A stretch of 64,000 nt of DNA. Source: Pseudorhizobium xiangyangii (GTDB lineage: Bacteria; Pseudomonadota; Alphaproteobacteria; Rhizobiales; Rhizobiaceae). Both the position numbers and the translations under genes were made by a program. The notes under the pieces were generated by a model. That model was not told the origin of the DNA and searched no databases. It saw only the letters and a list, made by a program, of their open reading frames with translations. The stretch spans positions 1 to 64,000 of the forward strand of contig NZ_JAJAWH010000002.1 in the NCBI RefSeq assembly GCF_020531965.1. The letters run 5' to 3'. This document shows positions 7,944-18,079 of the stretch, piece after piece (the stretch's first letter is position 1; each line of letters opens with the position of its first letter).

Positions 7944-8174
7944 TTAGTTGGGGCGGTTTGCACCGTCATAGTAATCGCCGCTGTTGATGGTGGCGGCATG
8001 GTGGTCTGCAGAAGTGGAATTGAGGGAAATGCTTGCGGTATTGATCGTGTCGACGGCGTTGGATTTGTTCTTTGAGGCGCCTTCGTAATAATCGCCTTCG
8101 GCACGGGCTGCCGTGCCAAATGCGATAGAAGCAATCATGACTGCTGAGAGTGTCGATATAATTGTCTTGTTCAC
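7944..8174 (-). CDS. Secreted small GDYY-motif protein (paralogue 2), GTG start
   Basis: A 76-residue protein starting at GTG (8172-8174), with AGGAGAACG 8 nt upstream. The signal peptide runs to about residue 25 (IASIAFGTAARA). The mature part begins EGDYYEGASKNKS and ends GDYYDGANRPN, identical over its last eleven residues to paralogue 1. The middle is Ser/Thr-rich and unlike its neighbour. A longer frame to 8243 has no ribosome site. The conserved ends with divergent centres suggest that the GDYY segments are the functional part. Function unknown. Confidence 0.75.
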   Translation of the reverse strand: MNKTIISTLSAVMIASIAFGTAARAEGDYYEGASKNKSNAVDTINTASISLNSTSADHHAATINSGDYYDGANRPN

Positions 8175-8462
8175 TGTCGTTCTCCTGATGCTCGAATGAA
8201 GTCTTGATGATTGTTGTGCAAACGCTGTCGCTTGCCATGACAAGAAGATGGATGTTTCAGGTGAAAACCGGTAGGTGCCGAAACGGCAACGCGTCGTTCA
8301 CTTATGTTGAACGGTAATCGGTGAGGCGTTCACATATCCGTGAATTTGACGCTGTAATCATTCGGACGGTGGAAATCGGCTTTAGCCTTTGCCGCGAGGC
8401 CAATTGCGCTTCCGCGAAGATTTGCCCAAACTCGACATCTGCCCGACGCATTCAGGACCATT
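8175..8462. other. Intergenic region between divergent genes
   Basis: These 288 bp separate the GDYY paralogue from the DUF4334 gene and must hold both promoters. The only structure I see is an inverted repeat CGTTCA (8295-8300) / TGAACG (8308-8313) with a 7-nt spacer, a possible operator. No RNA gene is evident. Confidence 0.5.
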
Positions 8463-8996
8463 ATGCCCAAGACGATCACGTTCCCATCCGAAGACGCCGC
8501 GTTCGACTATTTCGATACGCTAGACCCGGTTCCCGTTTCCGGCCTTGTCGGTCTCTGGGAGGGGCGTGGGGTTCCCACCGGTCACCCGCTCGACGGCGTG
8601 CTCGAAAACCTGGGGTGGTTCGGCAAGCGGTTCAACGGCGACAGAAGTGCTGATGCACTTCTTTTCAGGCAAGGTGAGCGGCGGCTCGTGCCAATCGATC
8701 CCTCGTTCATTCCGCTGGGCCTTGCCTTCCGCTTCAACAGGTTCGGACGCAGCCGCACTGGCCAAAACCTCTTTTCGCATATGACTAGGTATCTGCGGGC
8801 ACGGGGACCTGTCGCTTCCGTGAAGAGCTTGCCCTTTCGGGACAAGACCAGTGCGGCCATGGCATACAACCGCAAGCCCATTACCGACCACTTCCGGCAA
8901 ATCGACGAGGATACCTTGCTGGGCGTCATGAGCGTGGAAGGGCAGGCCTCACATTACTTCTTCCAGCTCTCCCGGGTCGTCGAGGCGAAGGCGTGA
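8463..8996 (+). CDS. GXWXG / DUF4334 domain protein
   Basis: A 177-residue protein. The N-terminal GXWXG domain is clear (GLVGLWEGRGVPTGHPLDG at about 27-45, then LGWFGKRF) and is followed by a DUF4334 domain (about 110-172) with MAYNRKPITDHFRQIDEDTLLGVM. The family is widespread and resembles small lipocalin-like barrels, but no enzyme activity is established. It lacks a signal peptide. It stands alone, with a small gene converging from the right. Confidence 0.85.
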   Translation: MPKTITFPSEDAAFDYFDTLDPVPVSGLVGLWEGRGVPTGHPLDGVLENLGWFGKRFNGDRSADALLFRQGERRLVPIDPSFIPLGLAFRFNRFGRSRTGQNLFSHMTRYLRARGPVASVKSLPFRDKTSAAMAYNRKPITDHFRQIDEDTLLGVMSVEGQASHYFFQLSRVVEAKA

Positions 8997-9043
8997 TGCG
9001 CATCGCCGGATACCCGGCTTTCGGTTTGCGGTGCGCGTCGCGC

Positions 9044-9217
9044 TCAATGCAGGTCCAGCGGGATCTGGATACCCTTGGGAAGGACAGGCTTTCTGATCGA
9101 GGCGATCTGGATACGGCCGAAAACTTCCCTCCGCTCTTTCGCCTCACGCTCGCGGCGCGCACGTGAGGCGGCAACGGCTGCCAGGGCGCGATCAATAACT
9201 TGTTGGGTACGATCCAT
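9044..9217 (-). CDS. Small basic protein of 57 residues
   Basis: A short gene with an exceptionally good ribosome site: GGAGGT ends 4 nt before the ATG at 9217. The product starts MDRTQQVIDRALAAV, continues as an Arg/Glu-rich helix (SRARREREAKERREV) and ends KPVLPKGIQIPLDLH. It is probably a helical nucleic-acid- or protein-binding peptide (inference). The frame is closed by TGA at 9044-9046. I recognise no family. Confidence 0.6.
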   Translation of the reverse strand: MDRTQQVIDRALAAVAASRARREREAKERREVFGRIQIASIRKPVLPKGIQIPLDLH

Positions 9218-9405
9218 CACTACCTCCGCATGTTCACTTTATGTTCTCATTTCTGGGTAAGCGAGTCAATGGGGACGGTGTTGTTGCCGTTCGACGCCCT
9301 GCGTCGCAGGCTTGCCGCAGAAAAACGCGATACTATTTTGCCCGTGCGGTAACATTGTATTGGGCCTTGCCCACCTGGCGGTCTCGGACGGAGCGGGTAT
9401 TATCG

Positions 9406-10077
9406 ATGCGAAAATTACTCCTTCTTGTCGTCGTCCTGTGCGTGGCATGGGCTGGCAATCGTGATTTGGCTTCGGAGGAAACGGCGATCAAAAGCGATCT
9501 GCACGCGGCTGCTGCCGATGACGATCCCGCAGCCATTCGCGAGCGGCTTTCAAAGGGGGCCGACATTGAGGCGAGGGACGAGCGTGGCCGGACCGCGCTC
9601 CTAGTGGCAACGCATGGCAACAAGGTCGATGCCGCCAAGGGCCTCATCGATGCGGGCGCCGACGTCAACGCCAAGGACGATATCCACGACAGTCCCTACC
9701 TCTATGCGGGGGCGAGGGGGCATATCGAAATTCTGGAAATGACGCTGGAACACGGCGCCGATCTTGCGAGCATCAACCGCTACGGCGGCACCGCGCTGAT
9801 CCCGGCAGCCGAACGGGGGCATGTGGAAGCGGTTCGCCGGCTGATCGACGCAGGTATCAACGTCGATCATGTCAATAACCTCGGCTGGACCGCGTTGCTC
9901 GAGGCGATCATTCTTGGAGATGGCGGTGAGCCCCACCAGCGCATCGTCAAGCTGCTCATTGACGCCGGAGCCGATGTGGATCTGGGCGACAGTGACGGTG
10001 TGCTTCCGCTGCAGCATGCGCGCAGTCGCGGCTATCGGGAAATAGAGATGCTGCTGGTTGCGGCAGACCAAAAATAG
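9406..10077 (+). CDS. Secreted ankyrin-repeat protein
   Basis: A 223-residue protein with an N-terminal signal peptide (MRKLLLLVVVLCVAWAG) and about five ankyrin repeats from residue 35 to the end. Examples are GRTALLVATHGNKVDAAKGL, then IDAGADVNAKDD, GGTALIPAAERGHVEAVRRL and GWTALLEAI. Ankyrin repeats bind partner proteins; periplasmic examples are common in proteobacteria. I start at the ATG at 9406, which has GGAGCGGG upstream and gives a proper signal peptide. The frame is open back to 9241, but those 55 residues are not signal-like. It seems to be a single gene. Confidence 0.85.
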   Translation: MRKLLLLVVVLCVAWAGNRDLASEETAIKSDLHAAAADDDPAAIRERLSKGADIEARDERGRTALLVATHGNKVDAAKGLIDAGADVNAKDDIHDSPYLYAGARGHIEILEMTLEHGADLASINRYGGTALIPAAERGHVEAVRRLIDAGINVDHVNNLGWTALLEAIILGDGGEPHQRIVKLLIDAGADVDLGDSDGVLPLQHARSRGYREIEMLLVAADQK

Positions 10078-10127
10078 GGTCTACCCCAGACACGCTGAAC
10101 GATCCCGCTTCCGGAAATGAAAGGGGC

Positions 10128-10640
10128 TCAATCTGCACGATGATCATCCCTCCCGTTTTCTCGCCGTTGCTCAGGCAGATGGGATGAACTCGCTACCAGC
10201 TTCATAGCTCCTCCAAGCAGAAGAACGGATAGAGGAAGTACAAGCGTGTTCCAGTCGAGGGGGCCCTGCGTCTCCCCCACCTGCGCTGCGAAGTGGACCA
10301 CCAGGTAGAGGATGATCATCTGGAAAAACAGGTTCTTCAGTTCGGCGACCGTGTCGATGATCATCCACTGTGGCAGATTTTTTCGCTGCTCCGGGGAAAT
10401 GTCGAGTGCAAATCCAAGCGCGATGCCACAGCCGACGACCATCAGCACGATGCCAAGAAGGATCTTGTCGGTCGCTTGCAGGACGGTGACGATGACCGAG
10501 AAGTCCGGATCGAGCCGGACCAGCCCGTAGCCTTCCCACAGCATCAGCAGGCCTTCCCAGAACATGAGAAAGGCCGCAAAAAGCACGCCGAGGGACGCCA
10601 GGATGAGGAAGTATCTAAGGCCCAGAAAGAATGACACCAT
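10128..10640 (-). CDS. YqhA / UPF0114 family membrane protein
   Basis: A 170-residue inner-membrane protein with four hydrophobic helices, including LRYFLILASLGVLFAAFLMF, VTVLQATDKILLGIVLMVVG and LFFQMIILYLVVHFAA. The segment QATDKILLGIVLMVVGCGI is characteristic of the YqhA (UPF0114) family, whose function is unknown. AGAGGGGAT precedes the ATG at 10640. It starts 37 bp beyond the stop of the RND pump gene on the same strand and could be the last gene of that operon. Confidence 0.8.
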   Translation of the reverse strand: MVSFFLGLRYFLILASLGVLFAAFLMFWEGLLMLWEGYGLVRLDPDFSVIVTVLQATDKILLGIVLMVVGCGIALGFALDISPEQRKNLPQWMIIDTVAELKNLFFQMIILYLVVHFAAQVGETQGPLDWNTLVLPLSVLLLGGAMKLVASSSHLPEQRRENGRDDHRAD

Positions 10641-10677
10641 GTCACGATCCCCTCTATCAGGATGCGGTATCTCGCCT

Positions 10678-13600
10678 CTATTTTCCCGACGCTTGCGTTG
10701 CGGCATGCTCGGAGGGAGGTTCCGAGGCTACGCCGAAGACCCGATGTTTGATGGTTTCCCGTATCGATTGCACAAGGATGTAGAGAAGCGGAATCACCAA
10801 CAGGCCAAGGATGGTTCCGACCAGAAGCCCGCCGAGGACGGTTGCGCCAATCGCCTGTCGGCTACCGGCGCCCGCCCCGGTGGCGATCACCAGCGGCACT
10901 ACTCCAAGTATGGAAGCCATTGCCGTCATGAGCACGGGTCTGAAGCGCTGGGATGTGCCTTCGCTGGCGGCTTCCACGATGGCCATGCCCTCCTCCCGAC
11001 GTTCCTTGGCGAACTCGACAATCAGGATTGCGTTCTTCGCGGCCAGGCCGATGAGGAGCAACAGGCCAATCTGAGCGTAGATGTTGAGATCGATTCCACC
11101 GACGACAAGCGCGCCGAGGGCTCCGAGAACCGCTACCGTCACGGACAGCATCACCGCTATCGGAACGCTCCAGCTTTCATATTGCGCGACGAGGAAAAGA
11201 TAGGTGAACACGATCCCCATGATCAGGATCATGATGGTCTCGTCCCCGGCCTGTTTCTCCTGAAGTGCCAGACCTGTCCATTCATACCCAAAACCGGGTG
11301 GCAGCTCTTCGGCTGCAACTGCGGCCATGGCATTGAGGGCCTCGCCTGTGCTTGCCCCGGGTGCCGCCTGTCCGTTTATCGCGGCCGACGGGAAGAGGTT
11401 GTAGCGGTTGACGGAGCTGGGTCCGTGGATCGTTGAAATGGTCAGCAGCTCTTGCATCGGAACCAGATCGCCGGACTGACTGCGCACTCTCAGGCGCTGG
11501 ATGTCCTCCGTTCGAGTTCGAAAGCCTGGCTCATCCTGGAGCCGTATCTGGTAGATGCGGGAAAAAATATTGAAGTCATCGACATAGGATGAGCCCAGAT
11601 GGGCCTGCAGCGTAGCGAAGATCGCCGCAGGGGAAACGCCGTAGAGTTCTGCCCGGCTCCTGTCGATGTCCAGATAGACTTGCGGGACATCTGCCGAAAA
11701 CGTGCTGAAGATGCCGGCTAGACCGGGTGTCTGGTTCGCGGTGATGATCAGGCCGCGCATGACCTCGGCGAGTTCCTGCTGGCTTTGTCCGGCTCGGGCC
11801 TGGAGCCGGAAGTCGAAGCCGCCGGTGGTGCCGAGGCCGGGAATCGCTGGCGGATTGAACGGCACGACGGACGCGGTCGTGATTGCCGCAAGATCGGTCT
11901 GAAGGCGGCTTATCAAGGCGAAGACGCTTTGATCGGCCCCCCGTTCGCTCCATGGCTTCAGGGCGGTGATGATCATCCCGGAGTTCGAGCCGCCGCCGCC
12001 AATCATGCTTGCCCCAGCAATTCCGATTGTATTGGCTACCCCCGGCGTGCGCTGGAGGAGTGAGCTGACCGTGGCGATCGTCTGCTGCGTCCGCTCGAGG
12101 GATGCAGCGTTTGGCAGCTGCACGTTCATGAAGAGGTATCCCTGGTCTTCAGCAGGAACAAACCCTGTCGGAAGAACACGGTAGAATCCATAGATACCGC
12201 CCGTGACGGCCAGAAGAATGAACGATGCCACACCGAGCCGTCGCGCGCACTTGAGCAGCAAATTCAAGTAGAAGCGTCGTGAGGTATCAAGGCCATTGTT
12301 CAGTTTTTCGAAGAGCTTCGAGCGCCTTTCTGGAGCGGGGCGGAGCATGAGGACGCAGAGGGCGGGGCTAAGCGTCAGGGCATTGATCGTCGAGAAGACG
12401 ATGGTCACGAGAATAGTCACGGCAAACTGCCGATAGAGTTCACCGGTGATGCCGGCCAGAAAGGCGACGGGTACGAAAAGCGCACCGAGCACCAAAGTCG
12501 TCGCAACGATCGGACCGGTAACCTGGCCCATTGTGCGCAAGGTCGCCTCCCGCACATCGACACCGCTCTCGCTCATGACGCGCTGAACGTTCTCAACCAC
12601 GATGATCGCGTCGTCCACGACAAGGCTGATGGCCAGAATGACAGCAAAAAGCGTGATCGTGTTGGCCGAATATCCCAACACGTAGAGCACGGCAAAGCCG
12701 CCAATCAGCGACACAGGTATCGTCAGGCTGGGGATCACCGTGGCGCGCCAATCCTGCAGGAAGCCGTACACGACCGCTACGACAAGGAGGAAAGTAATCG
12801 CCAGAGTGATGAAAATTTCCCGGATGGTTTCTCGCACGAAGGACGTCGTGTCGAAGACGAGCGTATAGGCTACATCGTCTGGAAACTGCCTTGACAGTGT
12901 CTCCAGTTCTCCAAGGACAGCGGCGGAAACCGACAGCGCGTTGGCGTCGGGGGACTGGTAGACGACAACGGTCGCACTCGGCATTCCATTCAGGGTCGAG
13001 GCGGTATCGTAGGACTGCGCACCCAGTTCGACACGCGCAACATCGCGAAGGCGGACAATCGCTCCATCCCTGTTTGCGCGCACTATTATGTTGCCGAACT
13101 CGGTCTCGTTTGCCAGCCGTCCCTGCGCCATGACCGTCAGTTGCAGCTGTTGACCCGAAGGGGTGGGAGGTGATCCGAGCTGCCCCGCGGATGCTTGCGC
13201 GTTCTGGGCCTGAATGGCTGCCGCAAGATCCGCGGCGGTAACGTTCAATGCCTGCATCTGGTCCGGGTTCATCCAGATCCGCATGCTGTAGACGGGACCG
13301 AATACGCTTGCTTCCCCAACCCCCGGAAGGCGTGCGATCGCATCCCGGATGTTGATCGTTGCGTAATTGCTGATGAAAATGTCGTCTTTCGTGCCCTTCG
13401 GCGAATAGATCGCAAGCCCCAGCAGCATACTGGATGACCGGCTTCTGACGGACACGCCTGTCTGCGTGACCGCCGCAGGCAGGCGCGGTGTTGCCATGGC
13501 GACCCGGTTTTGCACATTGACCTGCGCGATGGCGGGATCGGTCCCGGCAGCAAATGTTACCGTCAGGCTGTACGTGCCGTTATTGGTGCTCGAGGATGAC

Positions 13601-13839
13601 ATGTACAGCATGTCTTCGACACCGTTCACCTGGTCCTCGATCGGAGCCCCGACGCTGTCCGTCATGACGCTCGCGTTTGCGCCGGGATAACTCGCCGTGA
13701 CCTGGACTTCAGGAGGCGTAATCTGCGGAAACTGGGCCACCGGGATCTGCAGCAGGGCAAGGGTGCCGGCAATCAGCATGACCACGGCAATGACCATCGC
13801 CAGCCGTGGCCGGGCGATGAAGGGCGCTGACAGGTTCAT
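10678..13839 (-). CDS. RND multidrug efflux permease (AcrB/MexB, HAE1 family)
   Basis: A 1053-residue inner-membrane proton-driven pump, full length for hydrophobe/amphiphile efflux RND proteins. It has a first helix at about 12-30, a large periplasmic porter domain, and the proton-relay Asp pair in [15 protein letters not shown] (about 400). A second porter region and the relay lysine in [15 protein letters not shown] follow in the C-terminal half. Its ATG overlaps the stop of the adaptor gene by 4 bp. No outer-membrane channel gene follows, so it probably uses a TolC encoded elsewhere. Substrate cannot be inferred. Confidence 0.95.
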   Translation of the reverse strand: MNLSAPFIARPRLAMVIAVVMLIAGTLALLQIPVAQFPQITPPEVQVTASYPGANASVMTDSVGAPIEDQVNGVEDMLYMSSSSTNNGTYSLTVTFAAGTDPAIAQVNVQNRVAMATPRLPAAVTQTGVSVRSRSSSMLLGLAIYSPKGTKDDIFISNYATINIRDAIARLPGVGEASVFGPVYSMRIWMNPDQMQALNVTAADLAAAIQAQNAQASAGQLGSPPTPSGQQLQLTVMAQGRLANETEFGNIIVRANRDGAIVRLRDVARVELGAQSYDTASTLNGMPSATVVVYQSPDANALSVSAAVLGELETLSRQFPDDVAYTLVFDTTSFVRETIREIFITLAITFLLVVAVVYGFLQDWRATVIPSLTIPVSLIGGFAVLYVLGYSANTITLFAVILAISLVVDDAIIVVENVQRVMSESGVDVREATLRTMGQVTGPIVATTLVLGALFVPVAFLAGITGELYRQFAVTILVTIVFSTINALTLSPALCVLMLRPAPERRSKLFEKLNNGLDTSRRFYLNLLLKCARRLGVASFILLAVTGGIYGFYRVLPTGFVPAEDQGYLFMNVQLPNAASLERTQQTIATVSSLLQRTPGVANTIGIAGASMIGGGGSNSGMIITALKPWSERGADQSVFALISRLQTDLAAITTASVVPFNPPAIPGLGTTGGFDFRLQARAGQSQQELAEVMRGLIITANQTPGLAGIFSTFSADVPQVYLDIDRSRAELYGVSPAAIFATLQAHLGSSYVDDFNIFSRIYQIRLQDEPGFRTRTEDIQRLRVRSQSGDLVPMQELLTISTIHGPSSVNRYNLFPSAAINGQAAPGASTGEALNAMAAVAAEELPPGFGYEWTGLALQEKQAGDETIMILIMGIVFTYLFLVAQYESWSVPIAVMLSVTVAVLGALGALVVGGIDLNIYAQIGLLLLIGLAAKNAILIVEFAKERREEGMAIVEAASEGTSQRFRPVLMTAMASILGVVPLVIATGAGAGSRQAIGATVLGGLLVGTILGLLVIPLLYILVQSIRETIKHRVFGVASEPPSEHAATQASGK

Positions 13840-15011
13840 CTTGAAGGGTCCGCCTGTGATGAGACCGAGACAGGAGGTTCGGCGTCAATGTCCGGACTGG
13901 CGGCGGGCACAGCCTTGACCGCCAGCCCTTGGGAGACGTTCTGCAATCCCTCGACGATCAACCGCTCGTTGCCTTTCAGTCCGTCTTCAACGATCCATTT
14001 TCCTCCCGTCTGAGAGGAAACGTCTATCCGGCTCATAACCACGTGGTTGGTGTCATCGACGAGCAAGACATACTTGCCGTCGCGATCTTGATGCACGGCT
14101 CCCATCGGCACGACAGGGCGCAGTTTTTGTTGCGTTTCCGAGATAACCACAGTCACGAATTGACCCGGCGTGAGCAGCAGTTCCGGGTTCGGAAAAAGCG
14201 TCCTGATGGGAAGCGTTCCGGTTCGTTCGTCGATCTCGTTGCCGAAAAACTCGATCTTTCCCGGATGCGTATAGGGTTGCCCGTTCGAGAGGTTCAAGGC
14301 AGGTACGAACTGCGTGACGAGTTCATCCTTGCTTGCGCCGCCCGCGGCACGGCGCAGGTCCAACACGGTTCGGTCGCTGACGGAAAACACGACACGGATT
14401 GGATCCAGTTGCACGACCCTCGCGAGCGCCGGGGACGATGAATTGACGAAGCTTCCGGGAGAAAGCGCGGCTGCTCCGATGCGCCCTGTCATGGGCGAAG
14501 AAATCCGGGTGAAGCTGAGGTTCAATTCGGCCTGGTTTACCCTTGCCTGAGCGGAAAGGAGGTTTGCTTGCGCGGTGTCGCTCGCGGCTTGGCTTTCTTC
14601 CAGCGCGGCACGTGACACCGTTTGGCTGCTCAGCGTTTGATTTCGCTCAAGCCGCCGCTGAGCGTCTGCCAACGTGGCCTTGGCGCTCGCGAGGGAGGCA
14701 TTGGCGTCCGCAAGAGCGATTTCCAAAGTACGCGGATCCATAAGAAAGAGATCCTGGTCCTTCTCGACGATGCCTCCTTCGATAAAGAGGCTTTGGTCTA
14801 TGAAACCCTCGATGCGGGAGCGGATATCGACGGCATTTACCGCCTCCACGCGCCCAACGAATTCGTGCTTGGGAGAGACGTCCAGTACCTGGACATTGAT
14901 GATGCCGACCGTCGGTTCGACCTGCGCCGCCAAATGCCCTGGTGCGATGACAACTGCCGTAAGCAAAGCTGCATATTGGAGTTGTCGAATGCCATTCGGT
15001 ATTTTCATCAA
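13836..15011 (-). CDS. RND efflux periplasmic adaptor (AcrA/MexA family)
   Basis: A 391-residue membrane-fusion protein that links the RND pump to the outer-membrane channel. A signal sequence (about 1-29) is followed by a lipoyl-like half ([18 protein letters not shown]), a coiled-coil hairpin (about 95-165: [20 protein letters not shown]), the second lipoyl half ([15 protein letters not shown]) and beta-barrel domains. There is no lipobox cysteine, so it is anchored by other means or soluble. It is first in the operon and overlaps the pump gene by 4 bp. The start may be the second of two adjacent ATGs. Confidence 0.93.
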   Translation of the reverse strand: MMKIPNGIRQLQYAALLTAVVIAPGHLAAQVEPTVGIINVQVLDVSPKHEFVGRVEAVNAVDIRSRIEGFIDQSLFIEGGIVEKDQDLFLMDPRTLEIALADANASLASAKATLADAQRRLERNQTLSSQTVSRAALEESQAASDTAQANLLSAQARVNQAELNLSFTRISSPMTGRIGAAALSPGSFVNSSSPALARVVQLDPIRVVFSVSDRTVLDLRRAAGGASKDELVTQFVPALNLSNGQPYTHPGKIEFFGNEIDERTGTLPIRTLFPNPELLLTPGQFVTVVISETQQKLRPVVPMGAVHQDRDGKYVLLVDDTNHVVMSRIDVSSQTGGKWIVEDGLKGNERLIVEGLQNVSQGLAVKAVPAASPDIDAEPPVSVSSQADPSR

Positions 15012-15637
15012 CTGATCTCCGACAGTCCAAGTATCAAACCGGGCGATAGTTCGGCAGACGGCCGCGGGCAGGGTGCCTGAAGGGCCAACGCGGCCAGGTT
15101 TAGACGACCTGTCTTCTGCGCCACGAGGCTTGATCGGCAGTGTCTGCCTTCGGAATGCTGGCGCAGAACCGCAGAGATCAACAGGCCGACGCGCAGAGCC
15201 CCGCCGCCGCGGTGTTCAGCTGTGGCCGCGAGATTGCAGGTGCTTCCCCGCAGGGAGCCAGTGTCGCCGGCGCGTTGAAATGAATGAACTTGTGAGATCG
15301 AAAAGCGGGTCCAGTAATTCCATGCGGATTCCTCGGTGTCGGGAAATGCTGCAACTGGTAGCTGTCTCAAGTGTTCGGTGTGGCTGGAGTATCGTTTCTT
15401 CAGCCAACAGCGAATTGTGTCAACATAGCGAAGTTCTCCCGGCGTTGGAACGTTTTTTAAACCGCCAGTACATCCGCATGAAACGTGGTGAAGTCATCCC
15501 ACGATTTCCGCAGTAATTTGCCCTGGAACGGAGCGTATCCATCGCGCATCGCCGATATGCTTTACTCGGGCGCTCGCAGCGCAGGGCGGGCAAGACATCG
15601 GAGGTGGAGTGCGAGACTTGATCAGCGAAGTGAGCGC
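15012..15637. other. 626-bp region without a convincing gene
   Basis: It lies between the RND adaptor start and the small XRE regulator. Open frames exist on both strands (for example 15008-15370 minus, 15073-15516 plus). None has a good ribosome site or recognisable domain, and their composition looks like non-coding frames. The RND promoter should be at the left end. It may contain decayed regulator DNA, but I cannot support that. Confidence 0.5.
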
Positions 15638-15949
15638 TCATGGAACATCGTCGTCGCCCACTATCCCTCCTTCACCTTCCAGTCTTGCGATGCGACGCGT
15701 ATCCGCGTGGTTGAATTTCAACCTCACCCCAATCCCGCTGTCCGCTCCGTCGGGCAAGAAAGCCGCGCCAGCTTTTTCCAGAGCGGATCGAATTGCTGCG
15801 ACCGCAGCCTGATCGGGCTCGTCCACTTTTCGTTCGAACAAGTCGATGATGTCCTTATCGACCCCTGATGACGTTGCGAGGCGATCCTGACTGTATCCAA
15901 CCAGTGCCCTGGCAGCTCGGCATTGTGAACCAGTGATAATGAGTGACAT
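15638..15949 (-). CDS. Small XRE-family helix-turn-helix regulator
   Basis: A 103-residue protein with an XRE/Cro-type HTH (about 8-60: QCRAARALVGYSQDRLATSS, then IDLFERKVDEPDQAAVAAIR) and a C-terminal tail containing GAAFLPDGADSGIGVRLKF. That tail is common in short alphaproteobacterial XRE proteins. GGAGA precedes the ATG at 15949. It lies upstream of and on the same strand as the RND efflux pair, separated by 626 bp. Control of that pump is possible but not shown. Confidence 0.85.
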   Translation of the reverse strand: MSLIITGSQCRAARALVGYSQDRLATSSGVDKDIIDLFERKVDEPDQAAVAAIRSALEKAGAAFLPDGADSGIGVRLKFNHADTRRIARLEGEGGIVGDDDVP

Positions 15950-16012
15950 TGCATTCTCTCCGTTCATCGACCTGTCAGCATTGCTCAGGCCCAGCCCTCC
16001 AGCGACAGTCGC

Positions 16013-16789
16013 CTATTGGAACAGGGTGGCCAGACCTACTATGGCTTCCTGCAGAGTGAGACCGTGATCGAAAGCGCCAGCTTCGAGAAAGTTGATGACT
16101 TCGAGCACGACGATGGGGTTGAACATCATGAAGGTATGCGTTGCGTGCAAGACCAGATGGTCGTCCGCTCCCTTCAGCCGGGTCGATTCGACAGTGACCT
16201 TTCCATCATTCGGCCCGTCCAGGATGGAATCGAATATCGGGTTTAGGGATGTGTCTCCCGCGATGATCCCTATTGAATAGTCGGGATCGGGGAGAATTTT
16301 CAGAATTGATGCGGGATCCGTTCCCAGCTCAAGTCCGGCCGGTCCGTTGATCCATTCAAATGGTGCAAGGTCGCCGAAAACATCGACGATCTCCGAGCCA
16401 TGATTGGGAGGGGCAAGCATCACCACGCGTCCGAGCTTTTCAGGTCTGGCGTTGGCCAGCCAGTAGCGGACAAGTATGCCGCCCATGGAGTGCGTGACGA
16501 AGTTCACGCGACGGTCGCCGCAGGATTCGACTGCGCTGCCGACATAACCGGCAAGGTTTGCAATCGATGCTGTCGTGGAGGGATACTCCGCATTGACGAC
16601 TGCGTAGCCTCGTGCCGCCAAAGCCCTCTCGACAAGCCAGAACGATCCGCTGCCGCGAGCAAGCCCATGCAGGAGGACAACGCATTCGGTCTTTTCCCGA
16701 AGCGGTTCGACTGCCATAGCCGACCCCGGCAGCATCAGGAGGACGGCCATGACGGGCCGCAACCACAACAGGAGCATTGTTCCGCTCAT
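16013..16789 (-). CDS. Secreted alpha/beta-hydrolase, lipase-like
   Basis: An alpha/beta-hydrolase of about 258 residues with a signal peptide ([22 protein letters not shown]). Oxyanion-hole motif [13 protein letters not shown], nucleophile elbow [14 protein letters not shown] (Ser of GxSxG-like HSMGG) and a C-terminal histidine in [11 protein letters not shown] are visible. The fold matches class-I lipase and PGAP1-like esterases, so ester hydrolysis in the periplasm is likely. Start is uncertain: GTG 16804, ATG 16789 and ATG 16777 are in frame and none has a strong ribosome site. It appears to be a single gene. Confidence 0.8.
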   Translation of the reverse strand: MSGTMLLLWLRPVMAVLLMLPGSAMAVEPLREKTECVVLLHGLARGSGSFWLVERALAARGYAVVNAEYPSTTASIANLAGYVGSAVESCGDRRVNFVTHSMGGILVRYWLANARPEKLGRVVMLAPPNHGSEIVDVFGDLAPFEWINGPAGLELGTDPASILKILPDPDYSIGIIAGDTSLNPIFDSILDGPNDGKVTVESTRLKGADDHLVLHATHTFMMFNPIVVLEVINFLEAGAFDHGLTLQEAIVGLATLFQ

Positions 16790-16910
16790 CCGATCCGATA
16801 GCACAACATGAACCGTAAAATTGCCAGCGCCTATCCCCGCTCAGGAGATGGCGCAGGTGCAGCCTCCGCAGGGACGGGATATCTCGTCTTGAAAATCAGG
16901 CATTATGAAT

Positions 16911-17945
16911 TCACGACCTTCGAGATGAAGCTGGACTGCTGGTCAGGATGGTTGCGATCCAATTCGTCGATGGTGCTCCGGCACAGTAGACGACAAATGC
17001 GATCAGCATCGGAACGCCGATGAATGCTCCTGATACGCCCCACATGAAGCTCCCGAAAAACACCGCGAAGATAACCGCGAAGGGGGAAATGGCCAGCGAC
17101 GTTCCTGTCATCCGCGGCTCGATATAGCTGCCGATTATGAACTGTATCACATTCAGGCTGGAAAAGATCAGCACTGCCGGCAGCCAGGAATCGTACTGCG
17201 CGATGGCGAACAAGGTCGGCAAGGTCGTCGCCACGAGCGGGCCGAGAAATGGGATGTAGTTGAAGGCGAAGGCGATGGCACCCCAGGCTGCGGCCAGTTC
17301 AAGGCCGGAGCCGAGCGCAAACAGCCAGACGACGAAGCCGGTCAGGATGCTGGCCAAGGTTCGTACCATCATGAAGCGCCGCATCTTGGCGGCGATCACC
17401 CGGTTTGCCGAAAGAATCCGCTCTCCAAAAGGCTGGGCGGCGGGCAAGACAAGTCGTGCTCTGAAATCCTCGACTTCGAGGAGACCCAGCATGACGAAGA
17501 TCAGCACCAGGAATGCAAAGCCGCCCAGACTGTGCAACCGTCCGGCCATGCCGCGCACGATGCCGACAAGCCAGGACACGTCGAACTGGTCCATCAGCGG
17601 CCCGGCGATTCCCATACCATGGTGATCCAGCCAGTCCGTCCAGCCGAGATAGATCGTCTGGAAGCGATCCGCATTCACGAACAGCCACTGGCCAAGCATG
17701 CTGAACCCCCAGGCAAGCGCAGAGCCAACGGTGATGATGATCGCCATGGTCATGAAGAGAGTGAGCAGCAGCGCCACCAGCTTGGGGAGCCAACGCTGCA
17801 AAGCAAGCTGGCAGGGCCAGACCAAAGCGATGATAAACAGCGAGAATACCAACGGTGCAAAGATCGACTGCGCCACGAATAAAAGCGCAAGCACGAGGAT
17901 AGCTGTGGTGAGAGAGCCTATCGTCCGATTGTCTGCTTGCGGCAT
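16911..17945 (-). CDS. AI-2E family transporter (PerM/TqsA type)
   Basis: A 344-residue inner-membrane protein with about seven to eight helices. It begins with a hydrophobic pair (TAILVLALLFVAQSIFAPLV). The C-terminal family core is AFNYIPFLGPLVATTLPTLF, then IGSYIEPRMTGTSLAISPF and FFGSFMWGVSGAFIGVPM. The family includes autoinducer-2 exporters and Na+/H+ antiporters, so the substrate is open. It is a single gene with no quorum-sensing neighbours. Confidence 0.9.
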   Translation of the reverse strand: MPQADNRTIGSLTTAILVLALLFVAQSIFAPLVFSLFIIALVWPCQLALQRWLPKLVALLLTLFMTMAIIITVGSALAWGFSMLGQWLFVNADRFQTIYLGWTDWLDHHGMGIAGPLMDQFDVSWLVGIVRGMAGRLHSLGGFAFLVLIFVMLGLLEVEDFRARLVLPAAQPFGERILSANRVIAAKMRRFMMVRTLASILTGFVVWLFALGSGLELAAAWGAIAFAFNYIPFLGPLVATTLPTLFAIAQYDSWLPAVLIFSSLNVIQFIIGSYIEPRMTGTSLAISPFAVIFAVFFGSFMWGVSGAFIGVPMLIAFVVYCAGAPSTNWIATILTSSPASSRRS

Positions 17946-18079
17946 TCGGTCCCCAATATCGTTGGCGTACGCTGCACTTCCAGGAAATGGTCAGGGTGTG
18001 TCGCGCCCATTCAGTTTCGCGAGCACAAAAATCCACGTCCCGCGGATCACTGCACTTCGATCGAATGGACGCGAAGACG

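Noticed and set aside
15073-15516. 147-codon plus-strand frame in the gene-free region
   Set aside because: No ribosome site or recognisable domain, and Arg/Ser-rich composition typical of non-coding frames; left as intergenic.
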